Source: Rhizobium sp. BK602 (GTDB taxonomy: Bacteria; Pseudomonadota; Alphaproteobacteria; Rhizobiales; Rhizobiaceae). From it: a DNA stretch of 64,000 bases. The DNA lies in contig NZ_JACIBC010000005.1 of NCBI RefSeq assembly GCF_014195095.1, positions 124,001-188,000 on the forward strand, read 5' to 3'. The notes under the pieces are model-generated. The model was not told the DNA's origin, ran no database searches, and was given only the letters and a program-made list of their open reading frames with translations. Of the stretch, positions 1 through 7,660 are shown piece after piece. Numbering within the stretch: the first letter of the stretch is position 1; every line of letters begins with the position of its first letter. Both the position numbers and the translations under genes were made by a program.

Positions 1-228
1 GGCCCGTGGACCCTGGGCGTCGGCGGCTATTTTTACCAGCAGTTGACGGACGACAAGGGGCCTGGCGTGACCGACGGCAACCGCGCCCGCGTCATGGCGC
101 TCGGCCCGGCAATCAGCTTTTTCGATCCCGGCAAGCCGATCGTGACGCTGCACGCCTACAAGGAATTCGCGGCCGAAAACCGGGCGGAAGGCATCAACGT
201 CGCCTTGCGCATCGGCATGTCGTTTTGA
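1..228 (+). CDS. C-terminal end of MetA-pathway-type outer-membrane protein (partial)
   Basis: The open frame enters from the left edge and ends at TGA 226-228, so only about 75 C-terminal residues are seen. They alternate polar and hydrophobic residues as beta strands do (GVGGYFYQQLTDD, ARVMALGPAISFF) and finish with a terminal Phe (RIGMSF), the usual last residue of outer-membrane beta-barrels. The pattern matches the end of the 'MetA pathway of phenol degradation' barrel family, thought to help uptake of hydrophobic substrates. Family assignment is by eye from a short tail. The MFS gene starts 11 bp downstream, which suggests one operon. Confidence 0.6.
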   Translation, partial: GPWTLGVGGYFYQQLTDDKGPGVTDGNRARVMALGPAISFFDPGKPIVTLHAYKEFAAENRAEGINVALRIGMSF

Positions 229-239
229 GGGAGGCTGGG

Positions 240-1475
240 ATGCAACAAGCAAACATCGCGCAACCCCTTCCCCGCCAGGCCGGTCCGGCTCAAGGCTTCG
301 TCATCCAGATCGCAAGCAGCCTCACGATCATGGGCGCCGTCATGGTCGCGCCGATGCTGCCCAAGATCGGCGCCGAGTTTGGGGCGGCCGCCCCGCAGGC
401 GGCGGAAATTGTGCCGCTCGTCGCCACCGGGCCGGCGCTCGCTATCGCCCTCTTTGCACCGATCGCCGGCCTGCTGGCCGACCGGTTCGGCCGCAAAGCC
501 ATGCTCGTTCTGGGCACGATCCTCTACGGCATTTTCGGTTTCCTGCCGGCGACGCTGCACGACCTCAGTTCGATCCTGCTTGCACGCTTCCTTTTCGGCT
601 GCTCGGAGGCGATCATCATAACCTGCTGCACGACCTTGATCGCCGACTACTGGATCGGAGAAGAGCGCTCGAAATACATCAACAGGCAGGTGGTGACGAT
701 CGGTATTGTCGGCTCGATCTTTTTCGTCATCGGCGGCGCAGCGGGCGAAACGTCCTGGCGCTACCCCTTCTATCTTTACCTGCTGCCTTTGCTGCTCCTG
801 CCCTTGTTGATCAGAACGCTGTGGGAACCGGCACGGCGCCTGGAACAGACGACACAGGCGCATGAGTTTACGCGCGGGGAAATCTGGCGCACGGTTCTTT
901 CCTGCTATTTCATGATTTTCGTGGGCATGATTGCCTCATTCGTGGTGCCGGTCATGGCACCGGGCATCCTGGTCTCGCTCGGCGTTACCTCAACCTCGCT
1001 GATCGGGCTTTGCACGGGGCTCGGCCTTCTTGCCACGCTTGCCGGCTCCATTGCCTGGCCGACGACCCGCAACCGCCTCGGCATCGCCGGCACCAACGCT
1101 CTCATGCTGACGCTGATCGCGCTTGGCCTGTGGCTGCTCACATGTGCCGAGAGCTATCAGGCGGCCCTTGCCGCCGTCGCCATCCATGGTCTGGGCGCGG
1201 GGTATCTTGTGCCAAACCTGATGCTGCCGCTGCTGACGAAACTTCCGGCGCGATACCGCGCCAAAGGCGTGGGCGGCTTCACCTCCTGCCTCTATCTGGG
1301 CCAGTTTGCGAGCCCGCTCATCATCATCGCCATTGCCCAAAGCTTTGGTGGAATGCCGCGGGGACTGACGAGCGCGATCAGCGTCTGGGCCGGCTTCATG
1401 CTGGTGTTGGCGGCGCTATGGGGCGTCCTCAGTCTGGTTGCCGGCAGCCGTCGGCGGCAGCCTGCCGCATCCTGA
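240..1475 (+). CDS. MFS transporter
   Basis: A 411-residue inner-membrane protein with about 12 hydrophobic segments. The loop after the second segment carries the major-facilitator motif A (GLLADRFGRKAM, about residues 78-88). The start is the ATG at 240, preceded by GGGAGG at 229-234. A longer frame upstream would run through the barrel gene and is not credible. The gene lies between a MetA-type barrel protein and an amidase, so the three may take up and hydrolyse an amide or aromatic compound. Substrate and direction cannot be read from the sequence. Confidence 0.88.
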   Translation: MQQANIAQPLPRQAGPAQGFVIQIASSLTIMGAVMVAPMLPKIGAEFGAAAPQAAEIVPLVATGPALAIALFAPIAGLLADRFGRKAMLVLGTILYGIFGFLPATLHDLSSILLARFLFGCSEAIIITCCTTLIADYWIGEERSKYINRQVVTIGIVGSIFFVIGGAAGETSWRYPFYLYLLPLLLLPLLIRTLWEPARRLEQTTQAHEFTRGEIWRTVLSCYFMIFVGMIASFVVPVMAPGILVSLGVTSTSLIGLCTGLGLLATLAGSIAWPTTRNRLGIAGTNALMLTLIALGLWLLTCAESYQAALAAVAIHGLGAGYLVPNLMLPLLTKLPARYRAKGVGGFTSCLYLGQFASPLIIIAIAQSFGGMPRGLTSAISVWAGFMLVLAALWGVLSLVAGSRRRQPAAS

Positions 1476-1546
1476 AATCAACATCTTCGTCGCAGCCATC
1501 CCCTGGCTGCGGGTTGCCTCTTTATCATTCGCAATGGAACAGAGCG

Positions 1547-2989
1547 ATGAACATCACTTCGAACGCACAGACCCAGCCGGACGGATTGGCTACCGCGGAT
1601 GCCATCCGGCAAGGCCATTACACTGCGGCGGAAGCCGCTGCCCAGGCGCTGGAGCGCATGCGGCGCATCAACCCGCAGCTGAACGCATTGGTGGACGATC
1701 TCGGCGAAGAGGCCATGCGGTCCATTCCCGCGCAGCCCGCCGGCGTGTTCGGCGGCGTCCCGACCCTCGTCAAGGACCTTTTCATGCCGGTCAAGGGCGC
1801 CCGCATGACCAACGGGTCTCTGGTCACGAAGACCGCGATCGCGCCTTTCGATGCCGAAGTCGTCGCCCGCGGACGGGCGACCGGCATCACGATACTGGGA
1901 ACGACGACATCGCCGGAATTCGGCAACTCCTACACGACCGAATCCCGCCTTCTCGGCGCCACCGCCAATCCCTGGTCGCCGGCCCATACCGCCGGCGGGT
2001 CGAGCGGGGGCTCGGCGGCGATGGTCGCGGCGCGCGTCGTGCCCTTCGCCTTCGGCAACGATGGCGGCGGATCGCTGCGCGTGCCGGCATCCTGTTGCGG
2101 CGTGTTCGGATTGAAGCCGACCCGTGGGCGCGTGCCGATGGGACCGATGATCGGCGAGGGTTGGGCCGGCATGGGCTGCAATCATGTCATATCCCTCTCG
2201 GTCCGCGACAGTGCCGCGATGCTGGATGCCATCGGCGGCATGGAGATTGGCGCGCCCTACGCGGCCCCGCACGACGCGGCGAGCCTCCTGTCAAGCGTCG
2301 ACCACCCGCCGGAGAGATTGCGCATCGGCTTAATTCGGGAACTCGCGCCGTTCAAAGCCGAGGCCGAATGCATCGCGGCTGTCGAGGATGCGGCACGTCT
2401 TTGTATCGATCTCGGCCATGAGGTGGAGGAGACGCAGTTTCCGGTCGAGGGGATGGAGTTCTACGACACGGTGTTCACGATTATCGGCGCCCAGACGAGA
2501 AACTACGTCGACATGCTGGGAGAGATGATGGGCGTGCCTGTCGATCCGATGGAATTGGAGCCCCGCACCCGTATCATTCTTCGGGAGAAAGGCAACGTTT
2601 CCGGCGCCACCTACGCGGCGGCCGTGGACTGGATACATGCGTTCGGCCGCCGCATGGCCCATCTGACCGCAACCTATGACGTCCTCCTGTCACCGACGCT
2701 GGCAAAGACACCGCAGCCGCTCGGAAGTTTTGCCCTGACGGATAGCGACAGTTTCGAACAGCTGATCATGCTCTTCCACAGTTTCTCGCCCATAACGGCA
2801 CTCTTCAATGCCAGTGGCCAGCCGGCCATGTCGGTTCCGCTCTATTGGTCGCCACAGGCATTGCCCATCGGCAGCCATTTTGCCGCCGGCTTCGGCAGGG
2901 AACATGTGCTGTTTGCCCTAGCCGCCCGGCTCGAGGCCGCCAGACCTTGGGCACATCGCCTGCCGCCGGTAAATGCCCTTGGCTTCTAA
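1547..2989 (+). CDS. Amidase signature family hydrolase
   Basis: A 480-residue amidase-signature enzyme. The Ser-cisSer-Lys triad is visible: Lys76 in LVKDLF, cis-Ser152 in GGSSGGS and nucleophile Ser176 in GGGSLRVPAS, with the normal 24-residue spacing between the serines. The family cleaves carboxylic amides to acid and ammonia in the cytoplasm. No signal peptide is present. The ATG at 1547 is chosen because residues upstream in frame belong to the MFS shadow. It follows the MFS gene by 71 bp. The second amidase-type enzyme of the window (604 aa, end of the guanidine operon) is longer by a C-terminal domain that this one lacks. Substrate unknown. Confidence 0.88.
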   Translation: MNITSNAQTQPDGLATADAIRQGHYTAAEAAAQALERMRRINPQLNALVDDLGEEAMRSIPAQPAGVFGGVPTLVKDLFMPVKGARMTNGSLVTKTAIAPFDAEVVARGRATGITILGTTTSPEFGNSYTTESRLLGATANPWSPAHTAGGSSGGSAAMVAARVVPFAFGNDGGGSLRVPASCCGVFGLKPTRGRVPMGPMIGEGWAGMGCNHVISLSVRDSAAMLDAIGGMEIGAPYAAPHDAASLLSSVDHPPERLRIGLIRELAPFKAEAECIAAVEDAARLCIDLGHEVEETQFPVEGMEFYDTVFTIIGAQTRNYVDMLGEMMGVPVDPMELEPRTRIILREKGNVSGATYAAAVDWIHAFGRRMAHLTATYDVLLSPTLAKTPQPLGSFALTDSDSFEQLIMLFHSFSPITALFNASGQPAMSVPLYWSPQALPIGSHFAAGFGREHVLFALAARLEAARPWAHRLPPVNALGF

Positions 2990-3191
2990 CGGTCGTCGAT
3001 CAAAGGTTATGACGATCGCTGGTTGGGACATTGATCCCCGGCGGCTTCGGAAGCTTTCGTGCATCGAGGATCACATTCACCCCAGCTGGAGCCGAGCCAC
3101 GGCCGCTCAAATATTGGGCAATCGCGATCGAACATGAGCAACCAGAACGTCGCTCCTGATTGAAGTCGAGACAAATCAATAGCTTAAAAAC

Positions 3192-3207
3192 TGGCACGCG
3201 CCTTGCT
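3192..3207 (+). promoter_or_regulatory. Sigma54 (RpoN) promoter of the guanidine operon
   Basis: TGGCACGCGCCTTGCT matches the -24/-12 consensus TGGCACG-N4-TTGC[AT]. GG is at 3193-3194 and GC at 3205-3206 with exactly ten bases between. Transcription would start near 3218, immediately before the riboswitch. Sigma54 promoters need an enhancer-binding protein; NtrC would be the natural candidate for nitrogen scavenging, but I see no convincing NtrC palindrome in 2990-3190, which otherwise holds nothing I can identify. Confidence 0.85.
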
Positions 3208-3218
3208 TCTTAGAGATC

Positions 3219-3332
3219 GAGTTGGTGGCTAGGGTTCCGGCGCTTGAAAAAGCGTGCTGGTCCGAGAGCTGCCGTCGGTGGGGGAGAAATCCCCACCGTA
3301 TGCACGGCGGGATAAAAGCCCGGGAGACCTCG
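3219..3332 (+). promoter_or_regulatory. Guanidine-I (ykkC) riboswitch
   Basis: The three conserved blocks of the ykkC class appear in order: CTAGGGTTCCG (3229-3239), GGTCCGAGAG (3259-3268) and the 3' block from ACGGCGGGATAAAAGCCCGG to GAGACC (3304-3329). A variable GC-rich hairpin (gtggggg/ccccac, about 3278-3298) lies between them. CGAG at 3218-3221 can pair with CTCG at 3329-3332 to close the aptamer. This class binds guanidinium and switches genes on. The match to the operon behind it, which encodes guanidine use, makes the call very secure. Confidence 0.95.
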
Positions 3333-3340
3333 TAAGCCAA

Positions 3341-3378
3341 GGGATTGGCGGCGCGATGGTCTTTGCCGATCCCTTTTT
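3341..3378 (+). terminator. Riboswitch-controlled intrinsic terminator
   Basis: GGGATTGGC (3341-3349) pairs with GCCGATCCC (3365-3373), one G-U pair, followed by five T (3374-3378). It lies between the aptamer and the first gene, where an expression platform belongs. GCCAA (3336-3340) could instead pair with TTGGC (3345-3349) and break the terminator, which would be a simple antiterminator. That alternative is my inference; the terminator itself is plain in the sequence. Confidence 0.85.
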
Positions 3379-3402
3379 GAAAAAAGCAAAAGGGGAATTT
3401 CT

Positions 3403-4476
3403 ATGCAGACTTTTTCGAAACTTCTTTCCATCACCGCCCTGACCGCCTCGCTGATGCTGGGCGCCGGCTTTTCGGCGGAAGCCGCGCAGAAGACCGAATT
3501 CAAGGTCGCCTGGTCGATCTATGTCGGCTGGATGCCCTGGGGCTATGCGAGCGATCACGGCATCGTCAAGAAATGGGCGGACAAATATGGCATCAAGATC
3601 GATGTCACCCAGTTCAACGACTACGTCGAGTCGATGAACCAATATACGGCCGGCGCCTTCGATGCGGTAACGCTCACCAACATGGACGGCCTGTCGATCC
3701 CCGCCGCCGGCGGCGTCGATACGACGGCCGTCATCGTCGGCGACTTTTCGAACGGCAATGACGCCGTCATCCTCAAGGACAAGGCAAGCCTTGCCGACAT
3801 CAAGGGCCAGAACGTCAATCTGGTCGAATATTCCGTCTCGCACTATCTGCTCGCCCGCGCGCTCGACAGCATCAAGCTCAGCGAACGCGACGTGAAGGTG
3901 GTCAACACCTCCGACGCCGACATGGTCGCCGCCTACAAGACGCCCGACGTCTCCGCCGTCGTCACCTGGAATCCGCTGGTCTCGACCATTCTCGAGGAGC
4001 CCTCTGCCAAGAAGGTTTTCGACAGCTCGCAGGTGCCCGGCGAAATCATCGACCTGATGGTCGCCAATTCCAACGTGCTGAAGGACAATCCGAATTTCGG
4101 CAAGGCGCTGGCCGGCATCTGGTATGAGACGGCGGCGCTGCTGAGGGCGGATACGCCCGAAGGCAAGGCGGCCCGCGAGGCGATGGGCGCAGCCTCGGGC
4201 ACGGACCTGAAAGGCTTCGAGGCGCAACTTGCCGCAACCAAGCTCTTCGACAAGCCCGCCGACGCGGTTGCCTTCACCGCCTCACCGAACCTGCCGAAGA
4301 CGATGGATCTGGTGCGCGGCTTCCTGTTCCAGAAGGGGCTGCTCGGCAATGGCGCGCCATCGGCCGATGTCATCGGCATCGAAATGCCCGATGGCAAGGT
4401 CCTTGGCGACAGCGCCAACGTCAAGCTGCGCTTCACCGAGACCTATATGAAGGCCGCCGCCGACGCTGCACTCTGA
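3403..4476 (+). CDS. Guanidine/urea-type ABC transporter substrate-binding protein
   Basis: A 357-residue periplasmic binding protein of the nitrate/taurine/SsuA-like class, of the subgroup found next to 'urea carboxylase' operons. Residues 1-27 are a Sec signal peptide (basic start, hydrophobic core LSITALTASLMLGAGF, cleavage after AEA). The mature protein begins with KVAWSIYVGWMPWGYA. AGGGGAATTTCT before the ATG gives a ribosome site. It is the first gene after the riboswitch and shares the operon with permease and ATPase, so the ligand is probably guanidine itself. That is inferred from the riboswitch and not from the binding pocket. Confidence 0.88.
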   Translation: MQTFSKLLSITALTASLMLGAGFSAEAAQKTEFKVAWSIYVGWMPWGYASDHGIVKKWADKYGIKIDVTQFNDYVESMNQYTAGAFDAVTLTNMDGLSIPAAGGVDTTAVIVGDFSNGNDAVILKDKASLADIKGQNVNLVEYSVSHYLLARALDSIKLSERDVKVVNTSDADMVAAYKTPDVSAVVTWNPLVSTILEEPSAKKVFDSSQVPGEIIDLMVANSNVLKDNPNFGKALAGIWYETAALLRADTPEGKAAREAMGAASGTDLKGFEAQLAATKLFDKPADAVAFTASPNLPKTMDLVRGFLFQKGLLGNGAPSADVIGIEMPDGKVLGDSANVKLRFTETYMKAAADAAL

Positions 4477-4536
4477 GCGATGTCTTTACCGGCGGCGCCA
4501 GCGCGCCGCCCGATCCCTTCATCCGCGGAGATTCCG

Positions 4537-5355
4537 ATGCGTTGGATCAATACCAGACCCAGCCCCGGCGCGCAGCTTGCCCTGACGCTCTTGCCGTTTG
4601 CACTGCTGATCGTCGCCTACGGCGCCGGTTCGGCGGCACGGCTTGCCGAAAACGCCAATGACAAGCTGCTGCCCAATCTTGCCGGCTTTGCCGACGCCAT
4701 CAACCGCATGGCCTTCATCGCCGATCCGCGCACGGGAGACTATCTACTGTGGTCGGACACCGGGGCGAGCCTGATCCGGCTGTTTGCCGGGCTCGGCATC
4801 TCCACTGTAACAGCGCTGCTGATCGGCATGCTCATCGGTATGCTGCCTTATCTGAGAGCGCTGCTCTCTCCCTTCGTTGCCGTCATCTCGATGGTGCCGC
4901 CGCTGGCGCTGCTGCCGATCCTCTTCATCGTCATGGGCCTTGGCGAGACCTCGAAGATCGCCCTCATCGTCATCGGCGTGGCGCCGACAATGATCCGCGA
5001 CCTGGCGCTGAAGGCGCTGGAATTGCCGCGCGAGCAGATCGTCAAGGCCGAGACGCTCGGCGGCTCCTCCTGGCAGATCGCGCTGCGCGTCGTGCTGCCG
5101 CAGATCTTGCCGCGACTGATCACCTGTCTCAGGCTTCAGCTCGGGCCGGCCTGGCTTTTCCTGATCGCGGCGGAAGCGATCTCGTCCGATTCCGGTCTCG
5201 GCTACCGCATCTTTCTCGTTCGCCGCTATCTGTCGATGGACGTGATCTTTCCCTATGTCGTCTGGATCACGCTGCTTGCCGTGCTCATGAACTATCTTCT
5301 CGATCGCCTTCGCATCGCCGTCTTCCCTTGGTCCGAACTGGAGAAGCAGGCATGA
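4537..5355 (+). CDS. ABC transporter permease (guanidine/urea importer)
   Basis: A 272-residue inner-membrane permease of the SsuC/TauC type, with about six hydrophobic segments and the EAA-like cytoplasmic loop (ALELPREQIVKAETLGG) that contacts the ATPase. I prefer ATG 4537, which has GGAG at 4527-4530, over ATG 4480, which has no ribosome site and would add a Pro-rich tail. Its stop overlaps the ATPase start (ATGA, 5352-5355), so the two are translationally coupled. Confidence 0.88.
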   Translation: MRWINTRPSPGAQLALTLLPFALLIVAYGAGSAARLAENANDKLLPNLAGFADAINRMAFIADPRTGDYLLWSDTGASLIRLFAGLGISTVTALLIGMLIGMLPYLRALLSPFVAVISMVPPLALLPILFIVMGLGETSKIALIVIGVAPTMIRDLALKALELPREQIVKAETLGGSSWQIALRVVLPQILPRLITCLRLQLGPAWLFLIAAEAISSDSGLGYRIFLVRRYLSMDVIFPYVVWITLLAVLMNYLLDRLRIAVFPWSELEKQA

Positions 5356-6179
5356 GCGAGCTCAGGATCGACAAGATCTGGAAGGAATATGGCGACCAGA
5401 TCGTGCTCGAAGACGTGTCGCTGACGGTCGCCTCCCGTGCCTTCGTCGCCCTGGTCGGCCCCTCCGGCTGCGGCAAGTCGACTTTCCTGCGCATGCTGCT
5501 GGGACAGGAACAGCCGACCCGCGGCACGATCTTTCTCGATGGCGCCGCATTACCTTCCGAACCGGGAGCGGACCGTGGCGTGGTCTTCCAACGCTATTCG
5601 GTCTTTCCGCATCTGACCGCGCTCGGCAACGTGCTGCTCGGCAAGGAACTCTCGGCCTCGCGCTACAAGGCCAAGCTCTTCGGCGCCGCGCGCCGCAACG
5701 CGATCGACGAGGCGCATCAGCTCATCGCCGAGGTCGGCCTTGCCGGCGCCGAGGACAAGTATCCGGCCCAGCTTTCCGGCGGCATGCAGCAGCGTCTGGC
5801 GTTGGCGCAGGCACTCATCATGCGGCCCAAGGTGCTGCTGCTCGACGAACCATTCGGCGCGCTTGATCCCGGCATCCGCGCCGAGATCCACACGCTCATG
5901 AAACGGCTGTGGCATGAAACGCAGATGACCGTCGTCATGGTGACCCATGACATGCGCGAAGCATTCACGCTCGCCACCCGCGTCGTCGCCTTCGAGCGCC
6001 GCCGCGACCGGCCGGAAGAGAAAGAGCGCTACGGCGCGACCATCACCAAGGACATTTCCATCTGGCCGCCGCGCATCGCCGGCACGCCATCGATCTTCAG
6101 CCCCGACCGGGACGGCCCGGTCCTTTCCCCGGGGCACCGCCGGGACGACCTGGCTTCGTCGGGAGAAATCCAGCCATGA
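5352..6179 (+). CDS. ABC transporter ATP-binding protein (guanidine/urea importer)
   Basis: A 275-residue importer ATPase. Walker A is GPSGCGKST, the signature loop LSGGMQQRLALAQA, Walker B VLLLDEPFGALD and the switch His VMVTHD. The C-terminal extension after the fold (FERRRDRPEEKERYGATITKD) is usual for the copies attached to urea/guanidine carboxylase operons. It overlaps the permease upstream and the next gene downstream (ATGA at 6176-6179), so importer and catabolic enzymes are made together. Confidence 0.9.
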   Translation: MSELRIDKIWKEYGDQIVLEDVSLTVASRAFVALVGPSGCGKSTFLRMLLGQEQPTRGTIFLDGAALPSEPGADRGVVFQRYSVFPHLTALGNVLLGKELSASRYKAKLFGAARRNAIDEAHQLIAEVGLAGAEDKYPAQLSGGMQQRLALAQALIMRPKVLLLDEPFGALDPGIRAEIHTLMKRLWHETQMTVVMVTHDMREAFTLATRVVAFERRRDRPEEKERYGATITKDISIWPPRIAGTPSIFSPDRDGPVLSPGHRRDDLASSGEIQP

Positions 6180-6994
6180 CACATGTCAGACGTTCGCCGG
6201 AAGACATAGCCGCCAACCGCGCGCGCTATGAGGAGCATCAAAGGAAGGGCCTGGAATTCGCGCCCAAGGCCCTGCCCGGAGCAAGCCCGCTACCGGCACC
6301 CGAAATCGCGGCTGACAGGATCGTCCACCGCGAAGTCATTCCGGGCGGCTGGTACTGGTCGACCCATATCAAAAGGAACGAAACGTTCCGCGTCAGCCTC
6401 GATCATGGCTTCTCGACGGTCTCCCTTGTCGCCTGGAGCGCTGCCGACACCAGCGAGCGGCTGAACCTGCCCGATACCGTGAAGATGCAGTGGACCACCG
6501 CGCTCGGCAAAGGCCGGGTGATCTTCTCCGACATGGGCCGGGTGATGTTTTCGGTGACGGAAGATAGCTCGGGCGCCCATGATGGCCTCATGGGCGGCTC
6601 CACCTTTGCGTCGAACGCGGCGAAATACGGGGAAGGCAAGCGCAACACCCGCGACAACCTGATCCTGCTTGCGACCAAGGCTGGGCTCGACAAACGCGAT
6701 ATCCCTTCTGTGTTGGCCCTCTTTGCCCCTGTCCGCGTCGACCGGGACGGCGCGTTCCAGTGGAAGCCGGGACTGCTGCGCGGCGGCGATTATGTCGAGC
6801 TGCGCGCCGAGATGGACATGATCGTCGGCTTTTCCAACTGCCCGCATCCGCTCGATCCAGCCCCCGTTTACCAGCCAAACCCGGTGACCGTCACCCGCAT
6901 CGCGACGGCAGAGCCACCGGCCGACGACCTTTGCCGGACCGCGACCGCCGAGGCCATGCGCGGTTTTGAAAACAACATACTGGCGACGAGCTGA
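6176..6994 (+). CDS. cgdA: Carboxyguanidine deiminase subunit A (urea carboxylase-associated protein 1)
   Basis: A 272-residue DUF1989-family protein, long annotated as 'urea amidolyase associated protein 1'. Biochemical work on riboswitch-linked homologues showed that the two DUF1989 proteins together convert carboxyguanidine to allophanate and ammonia. Features seen: WYWSTHIKRNETFRVS, the block DSSGAHDGLMGGSTF and the C-terminal YVELRAEMDMIVGFSNCPHP shared with its partner. Where the partner has DSCGRHD plus a Cys cluster, this subunit has DSSGAHD and no Cys cluster, so the two are probably not equivalent. Function is assigned by family and operon. Confidence 0.85.
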   Translation: MTHVRRSPEDIAANRARYEEHQRKGLEFAPKALPGASPLPAPEIAADRIVHREVIPGGWYWSTHIKRNETFRVSLDHGFSTVSLVAWSAADTSERLNLPDTVKMQWTTALGKGRVIFSDMGRVMFSVTEDSSGAHDGLMGGSTFASNAAKYGEGKRNTRDNLILLATKAGLDKRDIPSVLALFAPVRVDRDGAFQWKPGLLRGGDYVELRAEMDMIVGFSNCPHPLDPAPVYQPNPVTVTRIATAEPPADDLCRTATAEAMRGFENNILATS

Positions 6995-7008
6995 GGAGGA
7001 GCGAGACC

Positions 7009-7659
7009 ATGAGCGATTTCATCCAGACAGCGCCGGGCCGCACGCTCGAAAACGCCGTGCAGGATCATTTCATCCCGGCCGAAGCGCCGTTTTCGACGGT
7101 GGTCCGGAAAGGCCAAACGTTGCGCATCGAGGACAGCTATGGCCAGCAGGCGATCGACACGCTGTTCTACAATGCCACGGATTTTTCCGAGCGCTATTCC
7201 AACCAGGATACGATGCGCGAACAGGGCGCGGCCTATATCTCCACGGATACGAAGATCATCTCCAATGAAGGCCGGGTGATGCTGACGATGACGGCCGACA
7301 GCTGCGGCCGTCACGATACCTCGGCCGGCGCCTGCTCCTGCGAGAGCAACACGGTGCGCTTCGGCCACGGCACCAAGTATCTCCATGCCTGCCGCGACAA
7401 TTTCGTCCTCGAAGTCTCCAAGCACGGCATGAGCAAGCGCGATGTCGTGCCCAATATCAATTTCTTCATGAACGTGCCGATCGAGCCGAGCGGCGAGATG
7501 ACGATCGTCGACGGGATCTCCGCACCGGGCGACTATGTCGAGCTGAAGGCGGAGATGGACGTGCTGCTCGTCATCTCCAATTGCCCGCAGATCAACAATC
7601 CCTGCAACGGTTTCGATCCGACACCGATCCGGGTGCTGGTCTGGGACAGCGAGGCCTGA
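7009..7659 (+). CDS. cgdB: Carboxyguanidine deiminase subunit B (urea carboxylase-associated protein 2)
   Basis: A 216-residue DUF1989 paralogue of the preceding gene, 14 bp after it with GAGGAGGAGCGAG as ribosome site. It keeps a cysteine-rich stretch DSCGRHDTSAGACSCESN and the tail YVELKAEMDVLLVISNCPQ. The Cys/His residues could bind metal. With subunit A it is expected to deiminate carboxyguanidine to allophanate. Its stop is one base before the carboxylase start. The pairing of both subunits with riboswitch and carboxylase is the hallmark of guanidine use as opposed to plain urea use. Confidence 0.86.
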   Translation: MSDFIQTAPGRTLENAVQDHFIPAEAPFSTVVRKGQTLRIEDSYGQQAIDTLFYNATDFSERYSNQDTMREQGAAYISTDTKIISNEGRVMLTMTADSCGRHDTSAGACSCESNTVRFGHGTKYLHACRDNFVLEVSKHGMSKRDVVPNINFFMNVPIEPSGEMTIVDGISAPGDYVELKAEMDVLLVISNCPQINNPCNGFDPTPIRVLVWDSEA

Positions 7660-7660
7660 C

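Noticed and set aside
1010-1546. Longer upstream start for the amidase
   Set aside because: The extension lies inside the MFS gene and has no amidase-family sequence; ATG 1547 starts the fold.
2990-3190. NtrC binding sites upstream of the sigma54 promoter
   Set aside because: I looked for TGCAC-N-GTGCA type palindromes and found none good enough to list.
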